In this document: one piece after another, positions 34,512 to 47,356 of the stretch
Layout of the letters: each line of letters opens with the position of its first letter
Numbering within the stretch: the stretch's first letter is position 1
Assembly: GCA_030035585.1 (NCBI GenBank)
Contig: CM057482.1
Location: forward strand, 59,896,828-59,960,827
Reading direction: 5' to 3'
Length of the DNA: 64,000 nt
Source of the DNA: Dugong dugon
Lineage: Eukaryota; Chordata; Mammalia; Sirenia; Dugongidae
Made by a program: the position numbers and the translations under genes
The notes under the pieces: model-generated
Told to the model about the DNA's origin: nothing
Databases searched by the model: none
What the model saw: the letters and a program-made list of their open reading frames with translations, nothing else

Positions 34512-37038
34512 TGAATGATGAATGGTGTAACATTAATATTCAAAAAGAACATTTCAAGATCTATCCTGATGTACAACGCTGTCAGTGATAGGAAAATATC
34601 CATATGCCTACAAGGAAAATCAATTAATATGACTATGACCCAAATTTACGCACTAACCACTAATGTGGAAGATGAAGAAATTGAAGATTTTTTACCCGCT
34701 TCTGCAGTCTAAAATTGATCAAACATGCAATCAAGTGCACTGATAATTACTGGTGATAGGAATATGAAAGCGGGAAACAAAGAAGGATCAGTAGTTGGAA
34801 AATATGGGTTTGGTGATACAAATGATGCCAGAGAGCACATGGTAGAATTTTGCAAGACCCATGACTTCTTCACTGCAAATATCTTTTTTCAATAACATAA
34901 ATGGAGACTATACATATGGACCTCTCTAGATGGAAAACAAAGGAATCAAATCAACTATATTTGTGGAGACTACGGAGAAGCTCAATATCATCAGTCAGAA
35001 CAAAGTCAGGGGCCGTCTGCAGAATAGACCATCAACTGCTCCTATGCAAGTTTACACTGAACCTGAAGAAAATAACAACAAGTCCTCAAGAGCCAAAGTA
35101 CAACCTCGAGTATATCCCACCTGAATTTAGAGACCATCTGAAGAATAGATTTGACCCACTGAACATTAATGACTGAAGATCAGACAAGTTACGGGATGAG
35201 ATCAAGGACATCATACGTGGAGAAAGCAAAAGGTCATTAAAAAGGCTGGAAAGAAAGAAAAGACCAAAATGTATGTCAGAAGACACTATGAAACTAGCTC
35301 TTAAACAGAGAGTAGCTAAAGTGAAAGGAAGAAATGATGAAGTGAAAGAGCTGAACAGAAGATTTCAAAGGGTGGCTCAAGAAGACAAAGTAAAGTATTA
35401 TAATGAAATGTGCGAAGACCTGCAGTTAGAAAACAAAAAGAGAAGAGTTTCAGCTTTTCTCAGGCTGAAAGAACTGAAGAAAAGATTCAAGTTTCAAGTT
35501 GCAATACTGAAGGATTCCACGGGCAAAAAACTGAACGACCCAGAAAGCATCAAAAGAAGATGGAAGGAATATGCAGAATCATTGTACCTAAATGAATTGG
35601 TCTACATTCAACCATTTCAAGAGGTAGTGTATGGTGAAGAACCGATGGTACTGAACGAAGAAGTCCAAGCTGTGCTGAAGGCATTGGTGAAAAACAAGGC
35701 TCCAGAAATTGACAGAATACCAACTGAGATGTTTCAAAAAACGGATGCAATGCTGGAAGTGTTCACTTGTCTATGTCAAGAAATTTGGAAGATAATTCAA
35801 AATCAGTTGCAGCAATACATTGATAGGGAATTGCCAGAAATTCAAGCAGGATTCAGAAGAGGACATGGAATGAGCGATATCGTTGCTAATGTGAGATGGA
35901 TCTTGGCTGAAAGCAGAGACTACCAGAAACATGTTTACTTGTGTTTTACTGACTATGTAAAGCCATTCGACTGTGAGAATCATAACTAATTACGGATAAC
36001 ATTGAGAAGAATGGGAAGTCCAGAACACTTAATTGTGCTCATGAGGGACCTGTACTTAGACCAAGAGGCAGTCATCAGACCAGAACAAGGGGGATAATGT
36101 GTGTTTTCAAGTAAGAAAAGGAGTTTATTAGGGTTGTATGCTTTCACCATACTTATTCAATCTGTATGCTGATCAAATAATCCAAGAAGCTGGACTATAT
36201 GAAGAAGAGTACGGCATCAGGATTGGAAGAAGACTTATTAACAACCTGTGATATGCAAATGACACAACCTTGCTTGCTGAAAGTGAAGAGGACTTGAAGC
36301 AATTAGTGATGAAGATAAAAAACTGCAGCCTTCAGTATGAATTACACCTCAACATATAGAAAACAAAAATCCTCACAACTAGCCCAATAAGCATCATGAT
36401 AAACGGAGAAGCTATTGAAGTTGTCAAGGATTTCAATCAATGCCCATGGGAGCAGCAGTCAAGAAATAAAACAAAAGCATTGCATTGGGCAAATCTGCTA
36501 CAAAAGACCTCTTTAAAGTGTTAAAAAGCAAAGATGTCACTTTGAAGGCTAAGTTGTGCCTGACCCAAGCCATGGATTGTCAATTACCTCAGATGCACAC
36601 AAAAGCTGCACAAGGCAGACCGAGGAAGAACTCATACATTTTAATTATGATGTCTATAAAGAATATTGAATATACCATAGACTGCCAGAGGAACTAACAA
36701 ATCTGTGTTGGAAGAAGTACAGCCAGAACGTTCCTTAGAAGCAAAGATGGCAAGACTTCATCTCATGTACTGTGGACATGTTATCAAGAGGGATCAATCC
36801 TTGGAAAGAAGTCAGGCTTGGTAAAGTAGAGGGTCAGTGAAAAAGAGGAAGACCCTCAACGAGATGGATTGACACAGTGGCTGCAACAGTGGGCTCAAAC
36901 ATAGCAACGATTGTGAGGATGGCCCAGGACAGGGAAACATTTCGCTGTATTGTACATGGAGTCGTTGTGAACAATATGTTTCATTCTGTTGTATGTGGGG
37001 TTGGAACCAACTCAGAGGCACCTAATGACAACAACAAC
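34512..37038 (+). mobile_element. RTE LINE copy 2, 5'-truncated
   Basis: It begins inside the endonuclease domain and runs to the RTE tail at 37005-37038 ('ttggaaccaactcagaggcacctaatgac'). It is the second long RTE copy in the window and lets the scattered pieces of copy 1 be ordered. It abuts L1 E on the left without an identifiable duplication and a SINE on the right. Confidence 0.85.
34640..36700 (+). pseudogene. RTE endonuclease/RT protein remnant, copy 2
   Basis: The endonuclease remnant is at 34640-35020, the linker at 34901-35176 (NLEYIPPEFRDHLKNRFDP), and the longest open part, 238 codons, at 35273-35989. That part covers the linker and the RT start (QAGFRRGHGMSDIVANVRW, then CFTDYVKPFDC). 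It stops at 35987. The second catalytic box, near 36252, reads YAND instead of YADD, so a catalytic Asp is lost. A C-terminal remnant continues to about 36700. Copy 1 at 13377-15058 has the reverse pattern: altered first box, intact YADD. Confidence 0.82.
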
Positions 37039-37041
37039 ATG

Positions 37042-37316
37042 ACCAACTCATGGGGATCTTATGCACAACAGGATCAGACCATTGTGTTCCATAGGGTCTT
37101 TGCTGGTGATTTTCAGAAGTAGCTCAGCAGGCTTTTCTTCCTACTCTGTCTTAGTCTGGAAGATCTGCTGAAACCGGTTCAATATCATAACACATGGAAG
37201 CCTCTCCTGATAGACAAGTGGTGGCTATACATGAGATGCATTGGTTAGGAACTGAACCCCAGTCTAACATCATGGAAGACAAGAATTCTACCACTGAACG
37301 ATTGCCCTCCACTGGA
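37042..37316 (-). mobile_element. SINE with tRNA-Gly-like head, minus strand
   Basis: On the minus strand the start (about 37316 down to 37240) reads 'gttcagtggtagaattctt', the typical A-box half of tRNA-Gly. It is followed by 'ggggttcagttcctaacc' (37246-37263), a B box. The rest is a body related to AfroSINE-type tails ('ccatgagttggtcatg' at its 3' end, near 37040-37057). It directly follows the RTE tail. It is not a functional tRNA: there is no matching acceptor stem and the anticodon arm is degraded. Confidence 0.6.
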
Positions 37317-37810
37317 AGTATGTGAATTAAATAATTACATTTGTTAGCACTGTTGTTACTGCTTCTTTCACTTGCTTGCTTGTACTGAAATTTATGATTT
37401 AAGTTATTGTTTATTTCAAGAAACATCATCACTGATATTCAGTATATGTTAAAAAATAAGCAAAGGACTAGATTAATTGAGCATAAAAGTTTTCATACAG
37501 AAATAGTATATGATTTTTTTTCCACAAAATAATAATGCTGTATATAAAGTTGCAAAAAGGCTTATTTTCTTTTACTTAGCAACTTCAAAATTTATGAAGA
37601 TGCTAATTATAGCATCATTCATAATAGAAAAACCTGGAAGTCACCTAACAACCAACAACAGCTAAATAGTTATACAAATTATGGAAATTAACTTTACTAT
37701 ATATTATACTGTCATTACTTTTAACAAAGTAGCAACATGGAAACTGATATTATATAAAATAAAAAGGATATTTTGTGTATAATAATTGTAAAAATATTTG
37801 TACTTCCAAA

Positions 37811-37905
37811 AAATCAGCCATTGAAAACCCTATGCAACACAAGTCTACTCTGAAACACATGAGGTTGCCTTGAGTCAGAATTAGTTTAAAGGCAATTCTT
37901 TTTTT
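37811..37905 (+). mobile_element. AfroSINE 3' part, 5'-truncated
   Basis: 'gaaaaccctatgcaacacaag' through 'ttgccttgagtcagaattagt' matches the body and tail of the AfroSINE at 18049-18215 in the opposite orientation. The head with the A and B boxes is missing. No target duplication was found. Confidence 0.6.
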
Positions 37906-37953
37906 AATATGTACATGTAAGTAAATGCCTATAATAATAATAATTAGGGGAGG

Positions 37954-38356
37954 TGTCTTAGTTATCTATTGCTACTATACCAAAAATACCACAAGTGGAT
38001 GGCTTTAACACAGAGAAATTTATTCTCTCACAGTTTAAGAGGCTAGAAGTCAGAATTCAGGGCTCCGGCTGTAAGGGGAAGGCTTTCTCTCTGTTGGCTC
38101 TAGGGGAAGGTCTTTAATCCTTGGATCCTTGGTGATCTTCATGTGGCATGGCATCTATCTTCTCCCATCTCTGCTTTCTCACTTGCTTGTTAAATCGCTT
38201 TTATATCTCAAAGGAGATTGAGTCAAGATACACCTACACTAATCCTGCCTCATTTACATAACAGAGACAACCTATTCCTAAATGGGATTATCATCACAGG
38301 CATAGAGGTTAGGATTTACAACACATATTTTGGGGTGACATAATTCAATGTGTAAA
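37954..38356 (-). mobile_element. Solo LTR, ERVL/MaLR (MLT1-like) family, short form
   Basis: Same family and length class as 19759-20173 ('tgtcttagttatctattgct' at the left edge). Flanking bases ggagg (37949-37953) and ggaga (38357-38361) may be a decayed 5-bp duplication. It sits in the old L1. Confidence 0.75.
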
Positions 38357-38460
38357 AGGAGAGTTGTGGGGCTGAGGAATTTTTGATTATTTTTTCCCCA
38401 TTTTCCAGACTTTCTGCATTTTTATGTATTTTATTATTAAAAATTAAACGAGGAAATTAG

Positions 38461-38763
38461 ACTGTATGGCTACAGGCTCACAGCTGCAGTGTGGACAAAA
38501 TAGACTTTACAGGACAAAAAAGCTGAGGAAACAATTCCCATATTAATGATTCCCATTTGAGTTTCTGTATCTCGCATGCCCTCTGGCTCTGAAAGTGGCC
38601 TGCTGTCTACCTCAGACTGGATGTTTTGGGGGGACCACTGTTCCAGCAGGGTGGCTGGTGCTCTTCCAGTCCCAAATATTTCATGAGACATACTTATACT
38701 AAAAAAAATTTATGTTTTGTTTATCTAAAATTCAAATTTAACTGGGAGTCCTGTGGTTTTATT
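38461..38763. other. Unassigned old sequence
   Basis: 300 bp between the old L1 end and the Tigger1 left end. 38670-38760 ('ttcatgagacatacttatac', 'tctaaaattcaaatttaact') reads like an ancestral mammalian repeat that I cannot name. No coding signal. Confidence 0.3.
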
Positions 38764-40953
38764 TACAGTATACCTTGGAGATATTGTAGGCTCAGTACCA
38801 GACCATCACAATAAAGCAAGTCAGACAAATTTTTTGGTTTCCCAGTGCATATAAAAATTATGTTCACTCCTTACTGTAGTCTATTAAGTGTGCAATAGCA
38901 TATATCTAAAAAAAAAAAAAAAATTTACATACCTTAATTTTAAAAAACTTCATTGCTAAAAACTTTTAACCATCATCTGAGCCTTCAGTGAGTTGTAATA
39001 TTTTTGCTGGTGGAGGATTTTCTTCGATGTTGATGGCTGCTGACTGATCAGGGTGGTTGTTGCTGAAGGTTGGAGTAGCTGTGGCAATTTCTTAAAATAA
39101 GACAGTGATGAAATTTGCCACATTGATTGACTTTTCCTTTCAGAACAAATTTTTTCTGTAGCATACTATGTTGCTTGATAGCATTTTACCCATAGTAGAA
39201 CTTTCAAAATCAGAGTCAATACTGTCAAACCCTGCCTCTGCTTTATCAACTAAGTTTATATAATGTCTTAGTTGTCTAGTGCTACTATACAGAAATACCA
39301 CAAATGGATGGCTTTAACAAACAGAGATATATTTCCTCACAGTAAAACATGCTAAAAGTCCAAACTCAGGGTGTTAGCTCCAGGTGAAGCCTTTCTCTCA
39401 GCTCTGGAGGAAGGTCCTTCTCATCAATCTTCCCCTGGACTAGGAGCTTCTCTGTGCAGGAATCCTGGGTCCAAAAGATGTGCTCTGCTCCTGGCACTGT
39501 TTTCCTGGTGGTATGAGGTCCCCCTATCTCTCTGCTGGCTTCTCTCTTTTATATCCCAAAAGAAACCAGCTCAAGGCAGGGCCAAGACGGCGGAGTAGTC
39601 AGACTCTTCCTGTGGTCCCTCTTACAACAAAGACCTGAAAAAACAAGTGAATCAATTGTATATATGACTATCTAGGAGCCCTGAACATCAAAGGCAAAGT
39701 TGAGGAATTAGACTGAGTGGTAGGGGGAGGGAGAGACAGTTTGGAAGCAGCGAGAAGTTGCCAGACCTGACCTGGCGGGAGCCTGAAACCTTCAGGCCGG
39801 ATCAGCTTCTGTGCATTGTGAGGCTAGCAGTGGTGCTCGGGAGGTGTTTTCCACATTGGGAGAGGCCCAGGTGCAGAGAGTCTACTCGGCCATCCAGAAC
39901 CAGTGAAAACCAGCACTCAAGCGGCTAAAGATAAGTACATGCATCTGGCCTACTGCAGGGATTTAAAAAAATATACCCCATTTGGGAAAAACCTCTGTCC
40001 CATTTACCTCCCCACTCCCTGCTCTGCACTGGGTCCTGGGCTGGCTTCAGTGATTGCTGAGTCCCCAGGGCTATAAGTAGGACCCTTAAAGTGCCCTGAG
40101 CCATTCTGCCTGCCTTGGAGAGGGAACAAATTAACAAACGGGAAAAATAAGCTGCCGGCTCCCCTAAGCCAGGACCTCAGGGTTGGCACAGCTCCTTTGC
40201 CTGGGCACAAGCATAAGGGGTCCACAGACGTTGAATGCCTTTCAGCCCTACATAGACATGTGTGGGCCCATTTCAACAGGGTACGCCCTCAGTACCACAG
40301 TACAACAGGGCATATACCCTAAGTCTAACTTCAACTGTTTCAGCTGTGAAGTGGCAGGTTTGTGATGTTTGACACTGCTCTGCCTATTAAGCAGGCTCTT
40401 CACCTGCCCACATCAAAGGTTGAGGACTGGTGGCTCCACCCATACCACCTAGCCACCTGTGACAGAGGTCCAAGAATAAGTGATGTCTCCCAGTCCTTAC
40501 AGCCAAAAGCATTGGGTGCTTATAGTCTGGCTGCAAAACTCATCTACCTACTTGCTCTAGGGAACAGGGACACGCTTTCCTTTCAGACACTCAGGGGCAG
40601 CCGTCAGCCCCCTGCCTTGCTCAGCATGTGACCCCCAATTGCAGCCAGATGCCTGTGCTTACACCAATCACCCCTGTCTCTTTAGGACTGTAGGTGAGAG
40701 CCTGCATCACACACTTGGTGACTGACTACCTGGACACCTGAGCTGAATCCATACAAGAAAATTTAAAGGACTCCTGGGCTCACATACTTAGAAACAGATC
40801 TAACCACCTGGTGACAGGATGTTAGAGCTTCAAAGGTGCCAATAATCAAACTAGCACACACAAGCAGCCTATTTGGGCATATCAAAACAAAACAAAACAA
40901 GAAGCTAGGACACAGTAAGCAAATATAAAATTAAAACCTGTAATAATTTATCG

Positions 40954-41926
40954 ATGGCTCGGAAACAACAGTCAATTTCAAATCACATAAAGAGGCAGGC
41001 CATCAAGCTCCTAAAATAATCAATAAATTTCCTGGAGGAAGAGAATTTCTTGGAATTACCAGAGGCAGAATACAAAAGATTAATATACAGAACTCTTCAA
41101 GAAATTAGGAAGGAAATATGGCAAAATTCAGAGATATCAAAAGAACATACAGACAAAGCAGTAGCAGAACTTAAAAAGGTTATTCAAGAGCATGATGACA
41201 AATTTAATAGGCTGCAAGAATCCATAGAGAGACAGCAATCAGAAATCCAGAAGAGTAACAATAAAATTTCAGAATCAGACAACTCAATAGAAAGTGACAG
41301 GAGCAGAACTGAGGCAGTAGAAGTCAGAATCAGTGAGACTGAACATAAAGCACTTGACACAAAAGTATTTTAGGAAAAATCAGATACAAGAATTTTAAAA
41401 AATGAAGAAACTCTAAGAGTTATGTGGGACTCTATCAAGTGAAATGACCTATGAGTAACAGAATGGGGGGGGGATAACAGAAAATACAGAGAGAGCTGTT
41501 GAAGATTTGTCAACAAAAAAACTTCCCTGATATCATGAACGACAACTATCCAAGATGCTCATTGAACCCCACATAATATAGATCCAAAAAGAAGGTCACC
41601 AAGACATATTATAATCAGACTTGCCAAAACCAAAGATAAAGAGAGAATTTGAAGAGCGTCTAGGGATAAACGAAAAGTCATCTACAAAGGAGAGTCAATA
41701 AGAATAAGCTTGGACTACTCAGCAGAAACCATGCAGGCAAGAAGGCAATGGGATGATGGAGGAAAAAAATTGCCAGACAAGAATTATATATCCAGAAAAA
41801 CTGTCTCTCAAATATGATGACAAAATTAGGGTATTTCTAGATTATCAGAAGTTTCGGGAATTGGCAAAAGCCAAACCAAAAGTACAAGAAATACTAAAGG
41901 GAGTTCTCTGGTTAGAAAGTCAGTAA
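40954..41926 (+). pseudogene. L1 ORF1 remnant of L1 B
   Basis: The start ATG at 40954 gives MARKQQSISNHIKRQ but a stop follows after about 20 codons. 41050-41373 keeps the coiled coil (QEIRKEIWQNSEISKEHTDK, AVAELKKVIQEHDDK). A stop at 41371 and frameshifts, including a G8 run at 41465-41472, break the RRM and C-terminal parts (41400-41926). ORF1p normally binds L1 RNA as a trimer; this copy cannot. Confidence 0.82.
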
Positions 41927-42360
41927 CATCAGACAACAACCCAAGAGTAGAAAACAAGACAGAGCAACCAGATATCAACCCAGATGGAAGTCACAAAAAT
42001 AAATCAAAGCTAAAACACTGAAAATATGGAAACAGATGTCACTATGCAAAAGATGACAACATTAAACAAAAAACAAGGACTTAAAAAATGTAGACATAGT
42101 TTTTTCATATGGAGAGGAAGTAAAGGCAATATAAAGAAATAAAAGACTGGTATGAACTTAGAAAAATAGGGGTAAATATTAAGGTAACCACAAAGGAAAC
42201 TAACAATCCTACAAGTCAAAATAAAAAACTAGAAAAATATAAAGACTCAGCAAACACAAAATCAACAACAATGAAAAGAACATACATAAAGAAAAACAAG
42301 TCAGTGCAGAAAATTAAGTGGAACAAAGAAACTGAACAACACACAGAAAAAGACATCAGA

Positions 42361-45300
42361 ATGACAACACTAAACTCATACCTATCAATAATTGCACTGA
42401 ATGTAAATGGACTTAATTCACCACTAAAGAGACAGGGAGTGGCAGAATGGATGAAAAAACACGATTCATCTATGTGCTGCCTATAAGAGACACACCTTAG
42501 ACTCAAAGACACAAACAAACTAAAACTCAAAGGATGGGAAAAAATACATCAAGCAAACAACATTCAGAAAAGAGTAGGAGTGGCAAAACTAATCTCTGAC
42601 AAAACAGACTTTAAAGTAAAATCCACCACAAAGGATAAGGAAGGACACTATATAATGATTAGAGGATCACTACACCAGGAGGACATAACTATAGTAAATA
42701 TTTACACACCCAATGACAACACTCCAAAATACATAAAACAAACTCTAACAACATTGGAAAAAGAGATTGACTGTTCCACAATAATAATAGGAGACTTCAA
42801 CACACCACTTTTGGTTAAGGACCGAACATCCAGACAGATGCTCGACAAAGACACAGAAGAGCTAAATGCTACAATCAACCAACTTGATTTCATAGACATA
42901 TACCGAACACTCCACCCAAAATCAGCCAAGTATACTTTCTTTTCCAGTGCACATGAAACATTCCCCAGAATAGACCACATATTAGGCAATAAAGCAAGCC
43001 TTAACAAAATCCAAAACATCGAAATATTACAAAGCATCTTTTCTGACCATAAAGCCATAAAAGTGGAAATCAACAACACAAAAAGCAAGGAAAAAAAAAG
43101 CAAACACATGGAAACAGAACAACACCTTGCTCAAAAACTACTGGATTATAGAAGAAATTAAGGATGGAATAAAGAAATTCATAGAATCAAACAAGAATGA
43201 AAACACATCCTACCAGAACCTTTGGGAAAAAGCAAAAGCAGTGCTAAGAGGTCAGTTCATACCAATAAGTGGACATATCCAAAAAGAAGAAAGGACCAAA
43301 ATCAAAACATTAACCCTACAACTGGAACAAGTAGAAAGAGAGAAGCAAAACAAGCCCTCAGTTGCCAAAAGAAAGGACATAATAAGAATTAGAGCAGAAT
43401 TAAATGAAATAGAGAATAGAAAAACAATTGAAAGATTTAACAAGATCCAAAGCTGGTTCCTTGAAAAGATCAACAAAATTGATAAACCGTTGGCCAAACT
43501 GACAAAAGAAAAACAGGAGAGGAAGCAAATAACCTGTATAAGAAATGAGATGGGTGATATCACAACAAACCCAACTGAAATGAAAAGAATTATAGCAGAA
43601 TACTATGAAAAATTATACTCTAACAAATTTGAAAACCTAGAGGAAATGGACAAATTTCTAGAAACTCATTACCTACCTAAACTAACACAATCAGAGGCAG
43701 AATAACTAAATAAACCTATAACAAAAGAAGAGATTGAAAAGGTCATTAAAAAACTCTCAGCCAAAAAAAGCCCTGGCCTGGATGGTTTCACTGGACAATT
43801 CTACCAAACTTTCAGAGAAGAGTTAACACCACTACTAATAAAGGTATTTCAGAGCATAGAGAAGGATTGAATACTACAAAACTCATTCTATGAGGCCAGC
43901 ATAACCCTGTTACCAAAACCAGGTAAAGACACCACAAAAAAAGAAAATTACAGACCAATATCCCTCATGAACATTGACGCAAAAATCTTCAACAAAATTC
44001 TAGCCAACAGAAGTCAACAACATATAAAAAAAATTGTTCACCATGATTAAGTGGGATTTATACCAGGTATGCAGGGATGGTTCAACATTAGAAAAACAAT
44101 CAGTGTAATCCATCACATTAATAAAACAAAAGACAAGAACCACATGATCTTATCAATTCATGCAGAAAAGGCATTTGGCAAAGTCCAACGCACTTTCATG
44201 ATAACAACTCTCAGTAAAATAGGAATAGAAGGGAAATTCCTCAACATAATTAAGGGCATTTATACAAAGCCAACAGCCAACATCAACCTAAATGGAGAGA
44301 CTTTGAAAGCATTCCCCTTGAGAATGGGAATCAGGTAAGGATGCCTTTATTTTGGCTATTTGCCCTTGCCAAAGCAATTAGGCTAGAAAAAGAAATAAAG
44401 GGCATTCAGATTGGTAAGGAAGAAATAAAAGTATCTCCGTTTGCAGATGATAGGATCTTATACACAGAAAACCCCAAAGAATCCACAAGAAAACTACTGG
44501 AACTAATAGAAGAATTCACCAAAGGGTCAGGATACAAGCTAAATCAGTTGGGTTCCTCTACACCAACAAAGAGAACCTCCAAGAGGAAATCACCAAATCA
44601 ATACCATTTACAATAGCCCCCAAGAAGATAAAATACTTCAGAATAAATCTAACCAGAGACGTTAAAGGTCTATACAGTGAAAACTACAAGACACTACAGC
44701 AAGAAACCAAAAGAAAACTGCATAAGTGGAAAAACATACCTTGCTCATGGATAGGAAGTCTCAACATTGTGAAAATGTCAATTCTACCCAAAGCGATCTA
44801 CAGATACAATGCAATCCCAATCCAAATTCCAATGGCATTTTTTAATGAGATGGAGAAACAAATCACCAACTTCATATGGAAAGGGAAGAGGCCCAGGATA
44901 AGTAAAGCATCACTCAGGAAGAAGAACAAAGTGAGAGGCCTCACACTACCTGGTTGTAGAACTTATTATACTACTACAGTAGTCAGAACAGCCCGGTACT
45001 GGTACAACAACAGATACATAGACCAATGGAACAGAATTGAGAATCCAGTCATAAGTTCATCTATCTATGAGCAGGTGATATTTGACAAAGGCCCAAAGTC
45101 CATTAATTGGGGAAAAGACAGTCTCTTTAACAAATGGTGCTGACATACTGAATATCCATCTGCAAAAAACTAAAACAAGACCCATACCTGACACCACGCA
45201 CAAAAACTAATTCAAAATGGATCAAAGACCTAAATATAAAATCAAAAACGATAAAGATGATGGAAGAAAAAATAGGGACAATGCTAGGAGCCCTAATACA

Positions 45301-46134
45301 TGGCATAAACAGAATATGAACCATAAGTAACAATGCACAAACACCAGAAGAGAAACTAGATAACTGGGAGCTCCTAAAAATCAAACACTTATGCTCATCA
45401 AAAAACTTCACCAAGAGTCAAAAGACAACCGACAGACTGGGGGTAAAATTTTGGCTACAGCAAACCCGATCAGTGTCTAATCCCTAAAATCTAGAAGATG
45501 CTGCAAAACCTCAACAACAAAGGACAAACAACTCAATTAGAAAATGGGCAATGGATATGAACAGGCACTTTGCCAAAGAAGACATTGAGGCAGCTAACAG
45601 ACACATGAGGAAATGCTCACGATCATTAGCCATTAAAGAAATGCAAACCAAAACAACAATGAGATACCATCTACCCCAACAAGGCTAGCATTAATCCAAA
45701 AAACACAAAATAGTAAATGTTGGAGAGGTCGTGGAGAGACTGGAACACTTATACACTGTTGGTGGGAATGTAAAATGGTACAACCACTTTGGAAATCGAT
45801 TTTGCACTTCCTTAATAATCTAGAAATAGAAGTACCATACAATACAGCAATCCCACTCCTTGGAATGTATTCTAAGGAATTAAGAGCCATCACACAAATA
45901 GATACATGCACACTCACGTTCACTGCACCATTGTTCATGATAGCAAAAAGATGGAAACAACCTAGGTGCCCATCAACAGACAAATGGATAAACAAATTAT
46001 GGTATATTCACACAATGGAATACTATGCAACAATAAAGAACAATGATGAATCAGTGAAACATCTTATAACATGGAGGAATCTGGAAGGTAAAATGCTGAG
46101 TGAACTTAGTTGCAAAAGGACAACTATTGAATAA
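42361..46134 (+). pseudogene. L1 ORF2 remnant of L1 B
   Basis: The endonuclease start at 42361 (LSIIALNVNGLNSPLKRQ) hits a stop at the QETH box (42485). 42580-43161 is open for 193 codons and keeps the catalytic GDFNTP and RIDHILGN, SDHKA motifs. A linker of 192 codons is at 43127-43705. In the RT (44051-44616) the first catalytic box reads [12 protein letters not shown], where the family has Asp at both changed positions. The second box, PFADDRILY, is kept. The C-terminal domain is at 44769-46134 (IPLLGMYSKELR, MEYYATIKNNDE). It is broken in at least eight places. Confidence 0.88.
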
Positions 46135-47356
46135 GACCACTATTATAAAAACCCAAGAAAAGGTTTAAACACAGAAGGCAAGATTCTTTGATGGTTATGA
46201 GGGTGGGGAGGGAGGGAGGGGGTATTCACTAACCCAAAAGTAGACAAGAATTACCTTAGGTGAAGGGAAGGACAGCACACGCTGCAAGGGAAGTCAGTAC
46301 AACTAGACTAAACCAAAACCTAAGAAATTTCCTGAATACAACCAAACACGTCAAGGGATAGAGTAGCAGGGGCAGGAGTCTGGGGACCATGGTTTCAATT
46401 GGCATAACAAAGTATTTTAAGAAAATGTTGTGCATCCCACTTTGGTGAGTGGCATCTGGGGTCTTAAAAGCTAGCAAGCAGCCATCTAAGATGCATCAAT
46501 TGGTCCCAACCTACCTGGAGTAAAGGAGAATGAAGAACACCATGGACGCAAGGAAAGTATTAGCACAAAAGATGAAAAGAGCCATATAAGCCAGAAACTT
46601 CATCAGCCTGAGATCAGAAGAACTAGATGGTGCACAATGACCGCTCTGACAGGGAACACAACAGAGGGTCCCTGACAGAGCAGGAGAAAAGTGGGGTGCA
46701 GAACTCAAATTCTTGTAAATAGACCAGACTGAATGGTTTGATTGAGACTGGAGGGACCCTGGAAGACATGGCCCCTGTGCTCTCTGTTAGCCAAAAACTA
46801 AAACAATTCCTGAGGCCAACTCTTCCGACTGGACTATGGGACATAAAATGATACTCGTAAAGAGTGTGTTCTTAGCTCAAGTAGATACATGAGATTAAAT
46901 GAGCAGCTCTTGTCCAGAGGCAAGACGAGAAGGCAGAGAGGTCAGGAAATGGTTAAATGGACATGGGAAATCCGGGTTGGAAAAGAAGAGTGTGCTCTCA
47001 CAGTATAGGGAGAGCAAGTAGGGTCACAAAACAATGTATGTATAAATGTTTGTATGAAAGACTAACTTGAATTGTAAACTTTCACTTAAAGCACAATAAC
47101 AAAAAGAAAATTAAAAAAGAAAAAAGAAAAAGAAACTGGCTCAAGACACAATCCAATCCTGTAGATTGAATACTGCCTCATCAACATAACTGCCATTCCT
47201 GCTCCCTCATTAACATCATAGAGGCAGAATTTACAACACAGTGGAAAATCACATTAGATGACAAAATGGCGGACAATCACACAATACAGAGAATCATGGC
47301 CCAGTCAAATTGATACACACATTTTTGGGTGACACAATTTAGTCCATGATATATAA

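Larger units (their letters stand above)
37317..38460 (+). mobile_element. Old L1 (L1M-type) 3' end, split by a SINE and an LTR
   Basis: 37317-37810 and 38357-38460 read as AT-rich ORF2 end and 3' UTR of an old L1 ('acaaccaacaacagctaaatag' at 37648; end '...attaaacgaggaaattag' near 38460). It is interrupted by an AfroSINE tail (37811-37905) and an LTR (37954-38356). No frame remains. The first 150 bp are only weakly L1-like. Confidence 0.5.
39576..47130 (+). mobile_element. L1 LINE B, full length, with 15-bp target duplication
   Basis: It begins 'gcagggccaagacggcgga' (YY1-like start). The order is 5' UTR 39576-40953, ORF1 remnant 40954-41926, spacer, ORF2 remnant 42361-46134, 3' UTR with the 'ctggggtcttaaaagct' block at 46456, and an A-rich tail 47090-47130. 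The flanks agaaaccagctcaag (39561-39575) and agaaactggctcaag (47131-47145) are a 15-bp duplication with two mismatches. It lies within the LTR that lies within Tigger1 copy 2. Same lineage as L1 D. Confidence 0.92.
39264..47351 (-). mobile_element. Solo LTR (ERVL/MaLR, long form) in Tigger1, split by an L1
   Basis: The two halves are 39264-39575 and 47131-47351. An exact 5-bp target duplication (tataa at 39259-39263 and 47352-47356) restores the Tigger1 reading across the gap, proving an LTR insertion of ERVL type. On the minus strand it starts TATCATGGACTAAATTGTGT, a one-base variant of the TGTCATGG start of the copy at 61679-62195. The L1 at 39576-47130 lies inside it. Confidence 0.88.

Noticed and set aside
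37240-37316. tRNA-Gly gene or pseudogene
   Set aside because: A and B boxes are recognisable, but there is no matching acceptor stem and the sequence continues into a SINE body.
46201-46225. G/A-rich run as a regulatory or quadruplex site
   Set aside because: It is a short G-rich run of the L1 B 3' UTR and has no support beyond composition.
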